From the NCBI RefSeq assembly GCF_016802725.1, contig NC_052668.1:18581001-18645000 (forward strand): a stretch of 64,000 nt of DNA. Reading direction: 5' to 3'. The notes under the pieces are model-generated. The model was not told the DNA's origin. It did no database searches and saw only the letters and a list, made by a program, of their open reading frames with translations. The position numbers were made by a program, and so were the translations under genes. Positions 1 through 13,132 of the stretch are shown here, one piece after another. The first letter of the stretch is position 1, and the number at the start of each line of letters is the position of its first letter. Source of the DNA: Solenopsis invicta (taxonomy: Eukaryota > Arthropoda > Insecta > Hymenoptera > Formicidae).

Positions 1-2737
1 AAAGCCCAAAAACCTTTTTCGAAAACACTACCCGCTACCATTGACCCGGTTAGACTAGAAAAGCGGCGTAAAAACGTTGGAGGGTTAATCACGCGTCGCG
101 GCGAATCCGGCAGTCGCCGGAGAGACGACGTCGTGAGGAAAATGGGAAATACGATATGGAAGGCGACGATTGGGACCCTGGAGGAAAAAAGGGGGAAAAA
201 GGAGATTGCGCAGGTATAAGAGGAAAAAAGGGAAATAAGTCGGCGAGAAACGATAATTTCGCGGAGGAACCCCGAGTTGCGCGCGCGGACGCGAGCCGAG
301 GATTAATTTAAATATTGACATGACCCTGCCGAGACGGCCATGCTCGGCGGAGCGTCGCTAAACGCTCGTTCAATTTGCGCGTCGCCCTTCTTCCGTTTCT
401 TCGAGGCACCGGCATAAATCAACATGCGCGTACCATAAAACGTTTTTAACCGAAATAACCGCCCGTGTGCCGGCTCCGTCGACAGCCGGTCGGTCGGACT
501 CCCGAACCGCCACTCCTCGAAAACGTGATCAATGAGTAAGGTAATGACGAACAAAGTGTTATTTGCCTGAATTACGCGTGCTCTTTCGCCCACGAGAACG
601 GCGAAGCCGAACGAACGCGAGGCGATCTCGCGCCTATCGATTCGACGCGTATCTCGTATCTGCGGATGCAAATTATGGGCGTATAATTTACAAGCGTTTA
701 GTGCGCGAACACCCACCCACCCTCCTCTCGCACGGTAAAGTTTGGTATCACGCAAACTCGTAAATATAAAAAATGGGTCGTCCTCTTAAAAAAAAAAAAG
801 ATAGAAAAAGCGAACGACATCGTTATATTGCAACGTGTATTTTTAATCCTTTCGGGTTTTTGTTATCCTGCACAGTGGTTTCCTCTGTTATTGTTATATT
901 TAGTGCATTTAGCAGAGTGCATATCAATCCGAAAATTTTATAAAAATTCCGCGTATCTTTGTATGAAAACAACTGGAGCGAAATTTGTGCAAAAATAGAT
1001 ATTTGAAAAAAAGGTAATAGGAAAATGGAAAATAGAAAATAATTTGCATCGTTGGCTTTTATTGCGATAAAGTGGCCGTAACCATATTGTCTTATCAATC
1101 ACCGAATTCAAGGCAACTTGATTAGCATGCGAAAGCCGGAGCATATCAATTACTATCAGGCACACACAATGGCTTTCTATCCTCGATCAATGTAAATCTC
1201 GATTTAGACTAACGATCGCGCGCGGGGCAGACAGGCGCCCTTATAACTGATCGTGCATTCGGCGCTTTAGAAAAATGATTTCAGCCGGTGCTCGTGATCA
1301 AGCATTAATAGTAATGCCTTCGATCGTAGGCGTGACGCGCTGCTGGATCGTATTAAAATAGGTAGTGATTAACGACGTCGTTCGCGAGAGTGAAAAAGAG
1401 AGAAAGAGAGAGACAGAGGCAGAAGAAGGTGATTGCGCGGAAAGGGATGAATAGAAGGCGGAAAGTGCGCGGATATGGTAACGAGAAGATATGAGACGTA
1501 GCGGCGAAGAAAAAGACGTGGGAAAAGAGAAGCGGGAATTACGTGAGCTACCGAAGAAAACTTTTGTTGGGCTTGCAGTCAACGGCACGTTATATGGGCT
1601 GTCGCGTAATATGTACGAGGTGAGACAGATAAAATTGCACTTAAAAACAAAATACGTTTGTTAAAGGATCGTTTTTTAAATATAATAATTATAAAATATA
1701 TACAATATTTTTTTTAATTATTTTAAATTTTATATCATGTTTTTTCTATATATATTATGTATCACTGTAGCAATAAATGTAGATAAAAGAGGATCTAGAA
1801 CTTTGCGAAAAAAAGGTAAGAATTTAATAAAGAAAGATAGCAAACAGTTTCGTATTTTTTTTTAAATTTTAAATTTGTAGATTTTTAACAAATCTTGTAA
1901 TTTTTCTGCGTATGAATATAAAACGTTCTATAATTTTCGAGCGATGAGATATAATGTTGGCACTAGCTTTCGCGAGACTTGGACGATCACTTGTTCATCG
2001 TGTACGCGACATCGTCGTCGTCGTTCTTATTTCAGTAAAGTAACGATGCTACGCAAACACTCTTTTTCGAGTATCCACTTTTAAATATTTTTCCGCGGCA
2101 AACAGGATTACTTTTGACAAATCGTGTTCGCTCTACTAACTCGTCCTACGGTCTTTAATACACTTGGCGTTCAAACGCGTCATAAACGAATACAAGTCAC
2201 GCTGAAGAAAAGATGCTTTGATATTCGTCTCGTTGACAACGCAATTTCGTGTTTTCATCAAATCTAAGTTTGAATATCACTCTGCGGTAGAAATAATTGA
2301 ATTCTTCAATAATGTATAACTGTGATTTCAAGATATTTCTCAAGCTTAAAGAAACGATTAGATGTTTACAAGATTGAAAATTATTTCTGCTGTTATTGTA
2401 ATGATTATCGATCATTAAAATTATTAACGAAACGAACGAGTGTCGGAGAAAAAAGAGAAAGATGTAAAGCATAACACGCAAACTATAGAACGCCGAAGGG
2501 GAAAGGCGACGAAAACGAGGCAGGGAAGAAAGAAAATGCTACGAAGGGGCGCGAGAGGGTTGACAATTCTAGAATGTCGTAACGTATGAACGTGCGGGGC
2601 CAACCACGAGTTCATTGCGAATTCATTGAGGATTTTCCAAGTGATTTCCCCGGTTATGTCCAAGGGTTATGCTTCAGACGACGAACGTGTGCGCTGTCAC
2701 GGAGGAACAAAAGTCAACCACCTCCAATTTAATATTT

Positions 2738-2740
<3 letters not shown>
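1..2740. other. no gene seen
   Basis: GC-richer DNA (1-780) grades into AT-rich DNA from about 1620. One exon-like segment (1771-1813, acceptor CACTGTAG and donor GTAAGA) is too weak to annotate as coding. A GTC/GTT-rich stretch near 2010 ends in TTCTTATTTCAG without a following frame. Confidence 0.5.

Positions 2741-2788
<48 letters not shown>
2741..2788 (+). repeat. (CT)n microsatellite
   Basis: About 24 uninterrupted CT units. Confidence 0.95.
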
Positions 2789-2789
<1 letters not shown>

Positions 2790-5700
2790 AGTTTCTCGTC
2801 ACCCTCGCCCTCCAAACTCACAATTCGCAATACATCTGCCATACACGGATTAAGTGGAATTCGTAAAGGCGATTTAAGAGCACCGGGCGAGATCGGAACT
2901 AATTAAAGTGAGTTAAATAATGTTCTATCGCGGGTGGTACTGGGCGGAACACTTCGTGGAAACACGGTTATCAATTAAACTAAAATTTCTTACTTTCGCA
3001 AACTCGTTCGCGATAAATGATTCGAGCGTCGAAAACTAAGTTCTCGCCGAACAAAGAAAATCATCGTGCAACTCGAGTTCATTATTATCATATTGATAAT
3101 TGCAGCAAAGTTAAAATGGACTTTGCGTCTGAAATTGTATCAGTGAATCCCGAACGAATACTAAGATTTCTCATATTTGTATTAAATTAACTCGTGTTCT
3201 CATATGCAAATTTACACGTAGATACGGAATTGTATCATAATTGTATCTCTTCTGGCTTTTAAATCAATTTAATTAATCAAATTAAAATAAATTAAAATTC
3301 AATTTTATACAGCTTTAGTTGCATAAATCTAAATAAATTTGATTAATTAGTGAACAAACAATTCATATCTCTTTGATACGTAGAAAACAGTGGTTTTGAT
3401 TACATAGCTAAACGTGACTTTCATCCTTTCAGAAATATGCAAAGTAAGCATATTAATTTTGAATTATTTGCCATTGCGCCAAAGTGGTTTTAATGGACGT
3501 GCGGCCATTGCGAAATTGTTTTGTTCGCTTTTGGAATATTTGCGTTTCAGGTGTAGACACAAATTGTAATTAACATTAAATTTTATTAGAATGCTGTTCA
3601 AATTTATCGATATATTGTCATCGACGGCAAATAACGTTTATAATTTCTATGCGCGGTACATCTTCTAAATGTGTTCTAAATGTGATTTTTTTTTTTTTTT
3701 TTTACTGTCACCTCGCCATTAAAGCGACAGATTCTTTTTGACGGCGGATTAACGTTAATTGGGACGCGTTATTGCGATTATTCGAACTCGTAGATTCGGA
3801 GAATTGCGCGTATAACGATCGACGCGAATCTATATGGTAATACGATGACCAGTTTTGGGCGGGCGGCTACACGGCGAGGTCTCGTGTAGCCGCGGCACTC
3901 CAATCAGAGCCTTCCATAATCCGAAGATCTTTGCTAACGAGACCATCGAGAATCGTAATCCGAAGGGGGTTGCCCGGGCTTCGAGATAATATTTCTCTCT
4001 CGCGCATCTCCCGGGCCCTTTATGTATTTACACAATTGCGGCCAATGGACGTATCAAATTCGGTAACTAATCTAAACCGCGTTAACCTTCTCCCTTTCCA
4101 CCCTCAAATTTTGCGTTTGCCTCTCTGTTATGCCGACTGTATTACATTTTGTCTATCAGCTCTTTTACGCGATCCGATTTTATCAAGGTATAGCACCTTA
4201 AAATATTAATTACGATTTGCATCACTGAATTTAATTAAATATTTTATTCCACCAGCATATTATTTTACATATATATAAATATAATATATTAAATGCATAT
4301 ATAATTTGAATATGATTTTTCGTACAGTGTAATTTTTTTTCTTTTATAAAAGAAAAATTATCTAAATTGATAATAGAAATTATATATTATATATAGTTTC
4401 AAGAATCCCTTATCGTTTGACTATTGAATCGTCAACGTCCTTTTGAATCCACAATATTTTTTTTTTTTTGCTGTTGCAAATAGGATGTAATAATTACGCA
4501 CTTAATTAATCTATCAAAGGGGTAACGTTTGTATAATCGTATCTATAATCCATTTTGCCATTACGTAAACAAGCGATCGGTAAAGCTCGTAGGATTACCT
4601 GCACCGTAGACGCCATCAAATATACAGGTATATAGGCGGTCTACCATTTGCTAAATGACGTAATATTAATTCTCGTGTCTCATTAGTGGCCTTGTTCATT
4701 AGTAGATGCACTCGATAAGTGTAGCGCGTAATTACTAATTTATCGCGATCATCGATGACCTTCTCAAGAGGTTTAACGTCACGAAAAAATGTTACTAATC
4801 GAGAATCTACACAATTTATTCAAAATCCACATATGTACCGAACTGCTTCATTTTCACGAAGAATTCGCGCCGCTTTGCATAGAATTTTATAATTGGAAGG
4901 AGTAAAGCGCAGAATGGCGCATCGGCGAGAGGTCCTGGCACGTTTCTTCGGAATCAGCCGTGACAGATACCTTGCGAGACAAACAAAGGAAACAATAGTG
5001 GCGCACATGTGAAACTGCCGTTGGCTGGCGACGTATTCCGTATGCACGAGCCGAAGCATGGAGAAAAAGGAGCCATTAACTCGCGCAATTATCCTTGGAT
5101 GGACGAGGCTAGAGTTACGGGCGGCTAATAGCGGCGTTTCCTGGCACTCCCTCGCGGGACACGGACGCGGCGAGGAAGAGGCGCGCGAGACGTGAGACCG
5201 AGAGGGTAGAGACAGACTACAAGGACTCCTATTATCGATACTGATGTCGGTGCCAATGCGATCGTCCGTGAAATCGCCGCGGAATAAGCGTCTCAAAATA
5301 CCCATGTCGATATTATTCGTCAGGCGCGTATTACGCGTTGGCCATTGTCGTTCGCGTTGTAACGACCAAGCGTATATGGTGATGCGGATTTCGAGTAAAT
5401 CGATCATCTCCATTGGATATTGTGGAGAATTTATGCTTGGACATGGAAGACGCGCATGAGCCATTTAATATTTACGACAATCTTTATGATGATTGCTAGC
5501 GAAATTAAAGTAGAAAATGAAAAAGGCACAAGTTAATTTTCCTTTATTCTTGTATATCTAACTATAGAGGAGGCCGAGGCGAATCGGATCGTTATAAATT
5601 TCGAGACAGTTAGCATCAGTTTTTTTTTATTTCATACGATCGGTTTTGTCCTGCTAGTTACTTCTATTCGCCTGATCTACCTAATATTAACGATTTAATG

Positions 5701-7282
5701 ATCTTAGTTGTCAATTTTAGATAAATAATCGTGTCGTTCAATTAAAATCCTTTACGCTATCATGGATTAATTTAATTGGAATTACTCGCAAGAACGCTTT
5801 TTTAGACATAAATTTACGAAATTTTTAATAACATACGCTTTAATATCGTCTTAATACATTTCATTCTTAATACGTTTCTTTATGACATTTTTTTACGCAG
5901 AAATTCGCCGCTTTAGTGGCAACGAGGTGGCAGCTGATCGTCAGCCTGCTGCGCGGTTCGTCGGAATTTATGCGTTTTGTCGCAAAAGTTAGCGCGGGCT
6001 AAATTATAGTGTAGGGACGTCTCGATTGGACGCGCGAAATGAAATGTAGATACATTCGCACGTCACGACGGTACATTATGCATATTGCCCGCGATCTGTA
6101 GCGGGCACTCGGCTCGTTGGCACTTGGTAACTTGTGCGCACTTACGTGACTCACGACGGAGTGCCTCTCATTAATATGCCGAGAGGAGCAGGTGTATATT
6201 TCACACAGGACGAGCTGATATTTGGGCCCCGTATTTTAACGCCGTTATCTCCATGACGATACCGGCGAAATGTAGGTCTGTTACCGCGTTAATTTTTTTT
6301 TTGCCTTTTTTCTTCGTAATCCGACAGTCGTCAACCGAGAACTTTGCATTACTGCGCGAGGTTTATCGAATTAATTCACGACCTTTCGCGAAGTGGCGAA
6401 TGAATATTGGAAAAATTCATGGAATGCAAAAACGAATATGCATCTATTCAAATTTCCACTATTTACATTTCGCAACAACTTTTGATTATTCGCGTCTCGA
6501 TTATTGACGTGGAATATAGTTGTTACTCCTCGTAATTTGCCTTACGCTATCTACGGTCGGGAGTTTACGCGATAGGTCTGGAACGTCACGGTTCAACGAT
6601 GTACACCCTCGCGGTGGTACACGGACCCAAATATTGATTCTAATATGACGGTAACTCGAAGGATGGCCAATGGCGCGTGTATATCTTCCGTGAGCACGTA
6701 AGCGTGTAACGGACGGTCCTCGCCCACAGGATTGTCCACCGTTCGAGAGGGGCAAACTCGACCACTCACTCGCTCTCGAGAAGTGGCTGGCTCGACACAG
6801 ACGGGCGGAAATGTATCGACTTGGCGCCTTCCGGCGGTCACGTCTCGACGCACTTTCCTTCCTTTTCCGTCTGGTTTGCGGAACCTATCGAGATAATCGC
6901 TCCGACAAGATTTCGCCGAACCCGACCGTAATTCTACAAGGAAATGCGACGCGTTCGGTCGGGACAAATTTACGGCATGAGCTTGCGGACGTGCGAGGGC
7001 GTTAATTATAATCATGGGCGGTGACGATGATTATGTTCCTCGGAGCTTGCAGCTAATCATTTTTAGGAATCTCCGGTGGCGTAAATAATAGCATAATTAG
7101 TGTTGACCCGAATAGGAAAAGCTGTCGAGGGAAACGTGTTTGCTTCTATTCTACTTATATATCTTTTACAAACTTTAATTTAATTATTTTTAATTAATAA
7201 AGTACCTTTTTCTGTCAAATCTTCTAATATCTACTTAAAGTTTTAGTATTGTTGCTTTCTATCGCGCCTCTAATTATTGTAA
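2789..7282. other. no gene seen
   Basis: Alternating AT-rich (3000-3750, 4200-4560, 5460-5900) and GC-richer (3800-4030, 4850-5460, 5900-7020) blocks. A poly(T) run lies at about 3687-3703. The 214-codon minus frame at 4820-5464 has no recognisable domain and sits where stop codons are scarce. Confidence 0.5.
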
Positions 7283-7482
7283 CACTGAACTACTAAATTT
7301 TAATAAATGTTGGAATAGTTACAATGAAATATTTATTAAATGTAAATGAATATTTATTTAGTACAAGAATTATTTAATTTAACTATTATTTTTTTGTTGA
7401 GTAAATATTTATGTATCGTAAGTAAATCTTTCATTGCAACTATTCAAACCAATATTAAAATTTATTGATTTTTCTCTCAGTA
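7283..7482. mobile_element. AT-rich palindromic element, family 2 copy A
   Basis: The left arm TTGGAATAGTTACAATGAAA pairs with the reversed right arm TTTGAATAGTTGCAATGAAA, and AAATTTTAATA precedes both. The centre has ATATTTATTTAGTACAAGAA. The right tip TTTCTCTCAGTA resembles the tips of the 21.3-kb element. Confidence 0.55.
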
Positions 7483-8425
7483 TATAACTATATCCAAGAA
7501 TAATCAGTCGAAGTTTTTTATATAGAGAATTTATTTATACAAAGAATTTTTTATATGAGTTCATTTTTTGAATTAAAATTATTAAAAAAATGTGTAAAAC
7601 GAAGATTAAAGTTTTAGTGTTGTGAAATTCCATAAGCTGCTCCATATTACTTCAATTCGGGGCGAATTTATCATACGCGACATAACATTCGCCAGAGGTG
7701 CAGCTCGTCAACTGGCATACGATTTCATATAGATTCCTACAGTCAAATAAAATGAATTTAATTGGCTTTGTACGGGAATTTCCATATAAAATCCGGCCGG
7801 GATCGAATATGACGAGGGGTTGCGGTGTGCGACGTGCGCGCTATTCGACGACGTGCGAACCTCGATAATTCAGCCGGCATAATAACCGATTTCGTTTCGA
7901 AACTTTATGCTCGCGTGTGAATTATGCGGTGGAAATAGCGTGACATTTGCTCTTTTGACGATGCCGATTTGACGTAAAACAAACTCATGTCATATCGGCT
8001 CGCGCGTTATGCGCGGAGCACTCCGGCCGACGTCTCGCGCCTCGATATGCATCGCTGATAAATTTAATACGTGTCAACCGCACGTTCCCGTGAAAATCAG
8101 GTTGATGGTGGATCATGGAATATTTAATCAGACGTATATCACGACAGTAAATTGCAGGGATGTAAGAGCGTTATTTATTGAATCTCTGATCGTATATGTA
8201 AGACGATGAAAATTATTTACTTGATACAAAAGCGCGGTATGAAAAAAAACAGTTCTAAATAATTTATAATTATACTATTTTTCTCTCTGGTAACAAATTT
8301 AAATGTGAAACGATAAAATTTGCATGCCCTCAGATAGGACACTCAGACGGTCTGATTTCTAATACGATCTCTTTTTTTTTTTTTTTAGGATGGATATTCG
8401 AGTGTCCTCGTGAGCTATTTGTGTT

Positions 8426-8577
8426 CAAAATTTGACCCAGTTGTTTTTTTATAATACGTTAAATATTTTTAAACGTGTCTACTTCATTTATTATCTTTTT
8501 TCAAAATTTGACCCAGTTGTTTTTTTATAATACGTTAAATATTTTTAAACGTGTCTACTTCATTTATTATCTTTTTT
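8426..8577 (+). repeat. exact 76-bp tandem duplication
   Basis: The units 8426-8501 and 8502-8577 are identical as read (each starts CAAAATTTGACCCAGTTG and ends ATTATCTTTTTT). Complete identity indicates a recent duplication or an assembly artefact. Confidence 0.85.
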
Positions 8578-8627
8578 ATGTTAAAAACTTTAGATTGGAT
8601 ATTGTTATTAATTCTAGTACGACACAC

Positions 8628-9076
8628 CGGATATGACATACTTTTTTAAAAAGTTGACATTTTTATAGTTTTGAAAGCTAATTTATATAGTTGATAGATT
8701 ACGAAGCTAATGTATTTCTTTTTTTACGTAGAAGATAGCATTAATCAGCGAAACAATCTTTAAATAATAACGATCGAAAATTCGTACTGGATGTGCCATA
8801 TTCAATTGTGTCGTTTGTTTTTGAAACGCACATATTGCATATTTTTGTATACAATACGAGTCTATTTACATTTATTTTTTCTTTAAATTAAAAATTTCCA
8901 TTTTTGTTGAATTTTTATTCATCTTAATTTTTTTAACAAATACAAATTTTGGAAGAAAAAAATTTTTCAAAATTTTTTTGATTGAAAAAAAAATTATTAC
9001 AATATGATTATTTTTAGAAAAGTTATAAGCAATCAAAGTTGGGGTATGGGTATATCATATCCGGTGTATTTACACT
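8628..9076. repeat. distant inverted repeat ACACCGGATATGA
   Basis: CACACCGGATATGACATAC at 8626-8644 is nearly repeated inverted at 9053-9071 (GTATATCATATCCGGTGTA). The interior is AT-rich and has a related TACTGGATGTGCCATAT near 8787. It may be the ends of an old element. Confidence 0.25.
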
Positions 9077-12000
9077 GTTCATCGTTTTACATTTCACTAA
9101 ATTATTCTAATATATGCAAAAGTATTCAACAAATTAACTGTCCAATACGGATATTAAAATTTGTAACACAATTTCTGCTGCTGGTCTATAAGTTGCATTT
9201 AATTTATGTTGAACCAAGGAACCACAATGACATAAATTTTAAAAAATCGTATTAAAAAAATGAAATGTATATTTTAATAAAAATAATTCAAGATTTATAA
9301 TTGGCGGAAGGTTCAACAGATTCATCAGTTTCAGAAGCTTAATAATTAAAATTAAAATTAACGCACAGAAAGAAGTTAGTATCAAATTAACAATTTTATT
9401 TTTATATATAAACAAGATTATCAAATTCTTTCAAGATTTTATTCTCTTATATATGAGAATATAATTATTGATTGCATAATAATTTTTTCTGTGTTTGCAA
9501 TATATGATAAGTGTATAATACATGAGATAATTCTATAAATATTAACTATGTATCTTCTAAGAATCGCGAATGACTGTCGCACACAGTATTATAAAAGTAG
9601 ATTCAGTCATTCTACTCATACACGATAAACCATTCGTCGACAGCGTCAGATCCGACAGTCGTACTACCATCCTCGACCAATCCTTCATCGGTGAGAGTGA
9701 AAGAGAGACAGAGAGCCTCGTAACGATACTCACACGCGACGCAGTATATCTTCGCGGTATACCCTCTGAAGAGCAACGGAGAGAAGTACAGAACGACGGA
9801 GGCGCATCACCCCCGGCTTTAGTAGTATAATCGAAGACACGTGAACGCACGGCAAACACGGCCACTCGTATACGTACACGTGCGGTCGGTATGAACACGC
9901 ACCACGTGAAAGGTGTGGGACGTATATACTAATGGAGGTACCGAGCCCAACCCACGCGGATCACGGATGGGTGCGGCATTCTACTCCGGCTAATGCGTGG
10001 GTGTGCCGCGCGCGTAACAGTGCCTTAAGTAATTGTTTATTGCCATGTCGGCTGGCCGACCGCACTTCGATCTTGCTGCTCTTCGTTGAAAACGCCTCGT
10101 GACTCGCCCAGCTATCCGCGAGGAAGCCCTCACTCGCGACGGTAAATCCTACTTCCGGGCATAACGCCGCGCGTGCCGCGACTCTCGAATAAAGTTTTAA
10201 GTCTTACTTCTCTAACGAATATCGTTCCTCCCATTAAATCTTTGCCTATCATCCTTAAAAATCTAAAGAATAACGTGTTAATATATTTAATAGAAATGAG
10301 AAAATAGTTACAAATAATTTGTAGTAGCATTTATGAAGAGATGTATATTTACATTTTCTTCATCACACTTTGCTCGACAGGTCCAGGCAGTTAAATAATT
10401 GAAATTAATATTCGATTAATTTTTAGCGGTGACGTCGACGACTCTTAGGCAAATCCACTTCCATTTCCAAATTTCAAGGGATCTAAAAACATTCCAGAAA
10501 GTATCAGATCGCGCGATTTGCTAGAGCTTCCGAATGAGCAAGCTAGCCTGGCAAGCGTAAAACCCTTGCGAAGCTCTTTCGCATCGTCGCATTGTTATCT
10601 AACGTTTAAAAGTTATGAGCTGCTTTAATTGCGGATTACGCACTCGGCGTTTATGCGGCAAAGTTGTAACGCCGTCATACACGTGCGGCGTTTAAATAAA
10701 TTTTAAACGCGCTAATGTCACGTCATTTTACGTACGCGACAAATAACGCTCAGGTACATCTGCATTCGAGATAAGCGACTTTTAGCAGCGCGCAAGGAGG
10801 CAAAACCGCGTTTACGAAACGAGACTCGTTATCGGTCATTTGTAAATTATCGCAGTTTCAATTAGAATCCCTTATGCAAAGTTAATTAGCAAATGGAAGA
10901 AAGTTAGAACCAAAAAGGGAAAATAATTCTCAACGTTGTCAGCAACAACTATACCAACATATGTGTGCAATGCATATTACATCGTCGTTAAAATTGCGTA
11001 TAAATTATCTACTTGTAATTAAATTGAGTGAACATAAATTGGAGGTTTTTGTAATTCAACATTATTACATTTTATATCGCAGTTGTTTAAATTTCGTTAT
11101 TTACTCAACAATGTTAACAATATAGATATACCATAAATTATTTCAACAAATTTTTTCTTTAAAAAGAAGCAATTGTTATTTAATCTTGCAAGCTGCTATT
11201 TCGAGCTTCAATTATTTTACGCAATAGTATTCGGCTGAGCAACTTTTTATCTTGACTGTTCGACGCTCCTTTCAGCGTTATAATTAAAAAGAGGCAATAG
11301 GTACTCTAAATTATTGTACAACTGGAAATAAAGTGGTGAAACGGGTCACGAGCGATCGGAATACAATGCAAACGTTAGCTACTGCCACACTTTCAGCTGT
11401 TGATAGACTAATATTTAACAAGGTGCTTTCGCGAAAGCTCGGCTCAAATAGATCGACCGTAATTTCCTAATGCGGCAGCGGGAATATCGCGGAGCTCAGT
11501 TCTCTTTCTAATCAGCGCGGTATCATTTAAAAGCTATCGCACCTCGCTTTAATTGCAAATTACAAACTCGCCGTTTACGGTTTCGTATACGGCGAACTCA
11601 AGACGGTATTTCGGGTATCGCAGCTCGCCCGGCGCTAATGACGGTAATTATCTGTGAGTCGTCGTGTGCACTACAGCGCTCTGCGCGCACGCACGCGCAT
11701 CAACGGCGTGTACACGCAGCGTAATCATTCGTCTGATGTAACTAGCCCCCGACCGCGGCGGCAGGGTGGCGTCGTGTTGGCCGAGAGGGTGTTCCCGCGG
11801 CGTCGTCGTCGAGAGAAGTCAATTTTCATTTAAGTTTAGGGTGCGCCGGCACGCTATCGTTTCTGCGGAATGATATCGCTGCGAGCTAAGGTCGCCAGCG
11901 CGTCGCTTCCGTTCGTCCGTCATCTAGAAAATCAACCTCGATATAGAATGCGGAGTACTAACCAACTCCCGTCAAAATGATTACACGAGAATTCATTTAT

Positions 12001-12146
12001 CGAGATTCTATTGAAAAGAAATTTCTCTTGATTGTAAACACTTTTCGACGCAAATTTGAATTTGTATTTAATATAGTCGACCGTCATTAATCATCTCCTT
12101 CTAAATCATTAAATGCGTACATCTTTCTCTTTGTTGCGTGTTCTGA

Positions 12147-12149
<3 letters not shown>

Positions 12150-12186
<37 letters not shown>
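12150..12186 (+). repeat. (CT)n microsatellite
   Basis: CT units, interrupted once at the right end. Confidence 0.92.
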
Positions 12187-12188
<2 letters not shown>

Positions 12189-12717
12189 TCTTTTAAGATT
12201 AATCTTTAAACTTCACTCTTCAAACTTTTTGTATTCAACGGTATTTTTAGGAAGATGAGAAATGCGATGAGAAAGTTACTTTACGTTTATGTACTTAGCA
12301 AAAAGAATAGCGTATATACGTACCATTTATCAAATCGGCGAGACTTTTATAGAAGCGCGGGAGATAGAAGGCGATGAACACTTCCTCCTCGTACCACTCG
12401 ACTCTCGTCTCCGGCATTCTTCCGGATTTACTATCGGCAAATGTGCAAATCGCGTGCTGCATCTGTCACACGCGCGCATAGCATCGTGACAGATGCCGAC
12501 GACGCGGCACTTATTCAGTTTCGCTTCCTTCATTGTATTATACGACATCACTGCGCGCGATATTAATTCCCAAATCGGATGTTGCAGTCGACAAATAACC
12601 TAATTAATCGAGCGAATTTAATTAACCCGCCTGCACACCGATCTCCGCCCAGAGGTAAAACTTATGATTCTTGCTCACGCAAGTTGGCATGCTTCATCTC
12701 CGTCTTTTGCACGCACC

Positions 12718-12830
12718 CTCCTCCCCCTCTCTCTCTTTCTCTTCTTCTCTCCTTCTCTCTTTCTTTTTCCCCATTTTCTCTCCTTCTCTTTCATTTCACC
12801 CTCTTTTTCACCATTTCTCCTACCAACCCT
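12718..12830 (+). repeat. imperfect CT-rich pyrimidine tract
   Basis: A long run of C and T with few purines. It explains the serine/leucine/phenylalanine-rich open frames here. Confidence 0.8.
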
Positions 12831-13101
12831 CGTTCATCTCCGACTCGTTTCACCCCCCGGCTATCGAGCCGTGCCCACTCGGCTGTAACGAAAATTGACT
12901 TTCTCGCGAGAACGAGAGAAAGAGCAGGGGGAAAGATAGAGTATATCGCTGTCGAGACCCAGTTTCGACTTCTCGGTTTCGGTCGACGCGCGCCGTAGTA
13001 TATATCCGTTTTATCTGTTTTCCCCTTCCTCGCGTACTTTTTCGAGCCCCGTCAAATTTTCCACGCGATTGATAAAACAAGAAAAAAAGAAACATACGAG
13101 T

Positions 13102-13132
13102 CTCGTCGCGTCGCGTTGCGTCGCGTCGCGCT
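13102..13132 (+). repeat. (TCGCG)n pentanucleotide repeat
   Basis: Short array of TCGCG/TTGCG units. Confidence 0.7.

Larger units (their letters stand above)
7483..12149. other. no gene seen
   Basis: Contains the 76-bp tandem duplication, a ggacactc/gagtgtcc stem (8337-8407) and AT-rich DNA to 9540. A CpG-rich block follows (9550-10200), then mixed sequence with a second CpG-rich block (11340-11960). Overlapping frames near 9557-9898 on both strands look like shadows of low stop density. Confidence 0.5.

Noticed and set aside
1771..1813. Exon-like 43-base segment between CACTGTAG and GTAAGA
   Set aside because: Weak acceptor, AT-rich lysine-rich peptide, and only one open frame of no recognisable type.
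3425..3445. CCTTTCAG followed by AAAGTAAGC
   Set aside because: The bracketed segment is only about ten bases, too short for an exon without other support.
4820..5464. 214-codon minus-strand frame
   Set aside because: No recognisable domain, no splice context, and it lies in a GC-richer block where stops are scarce. Frames of this size are expected by chance in 64 kb.
12579..12998. 139-codon frame rich in serine, leucine and phenylalanine
   Set aside because: It is the translation of a pyrimidine tract.
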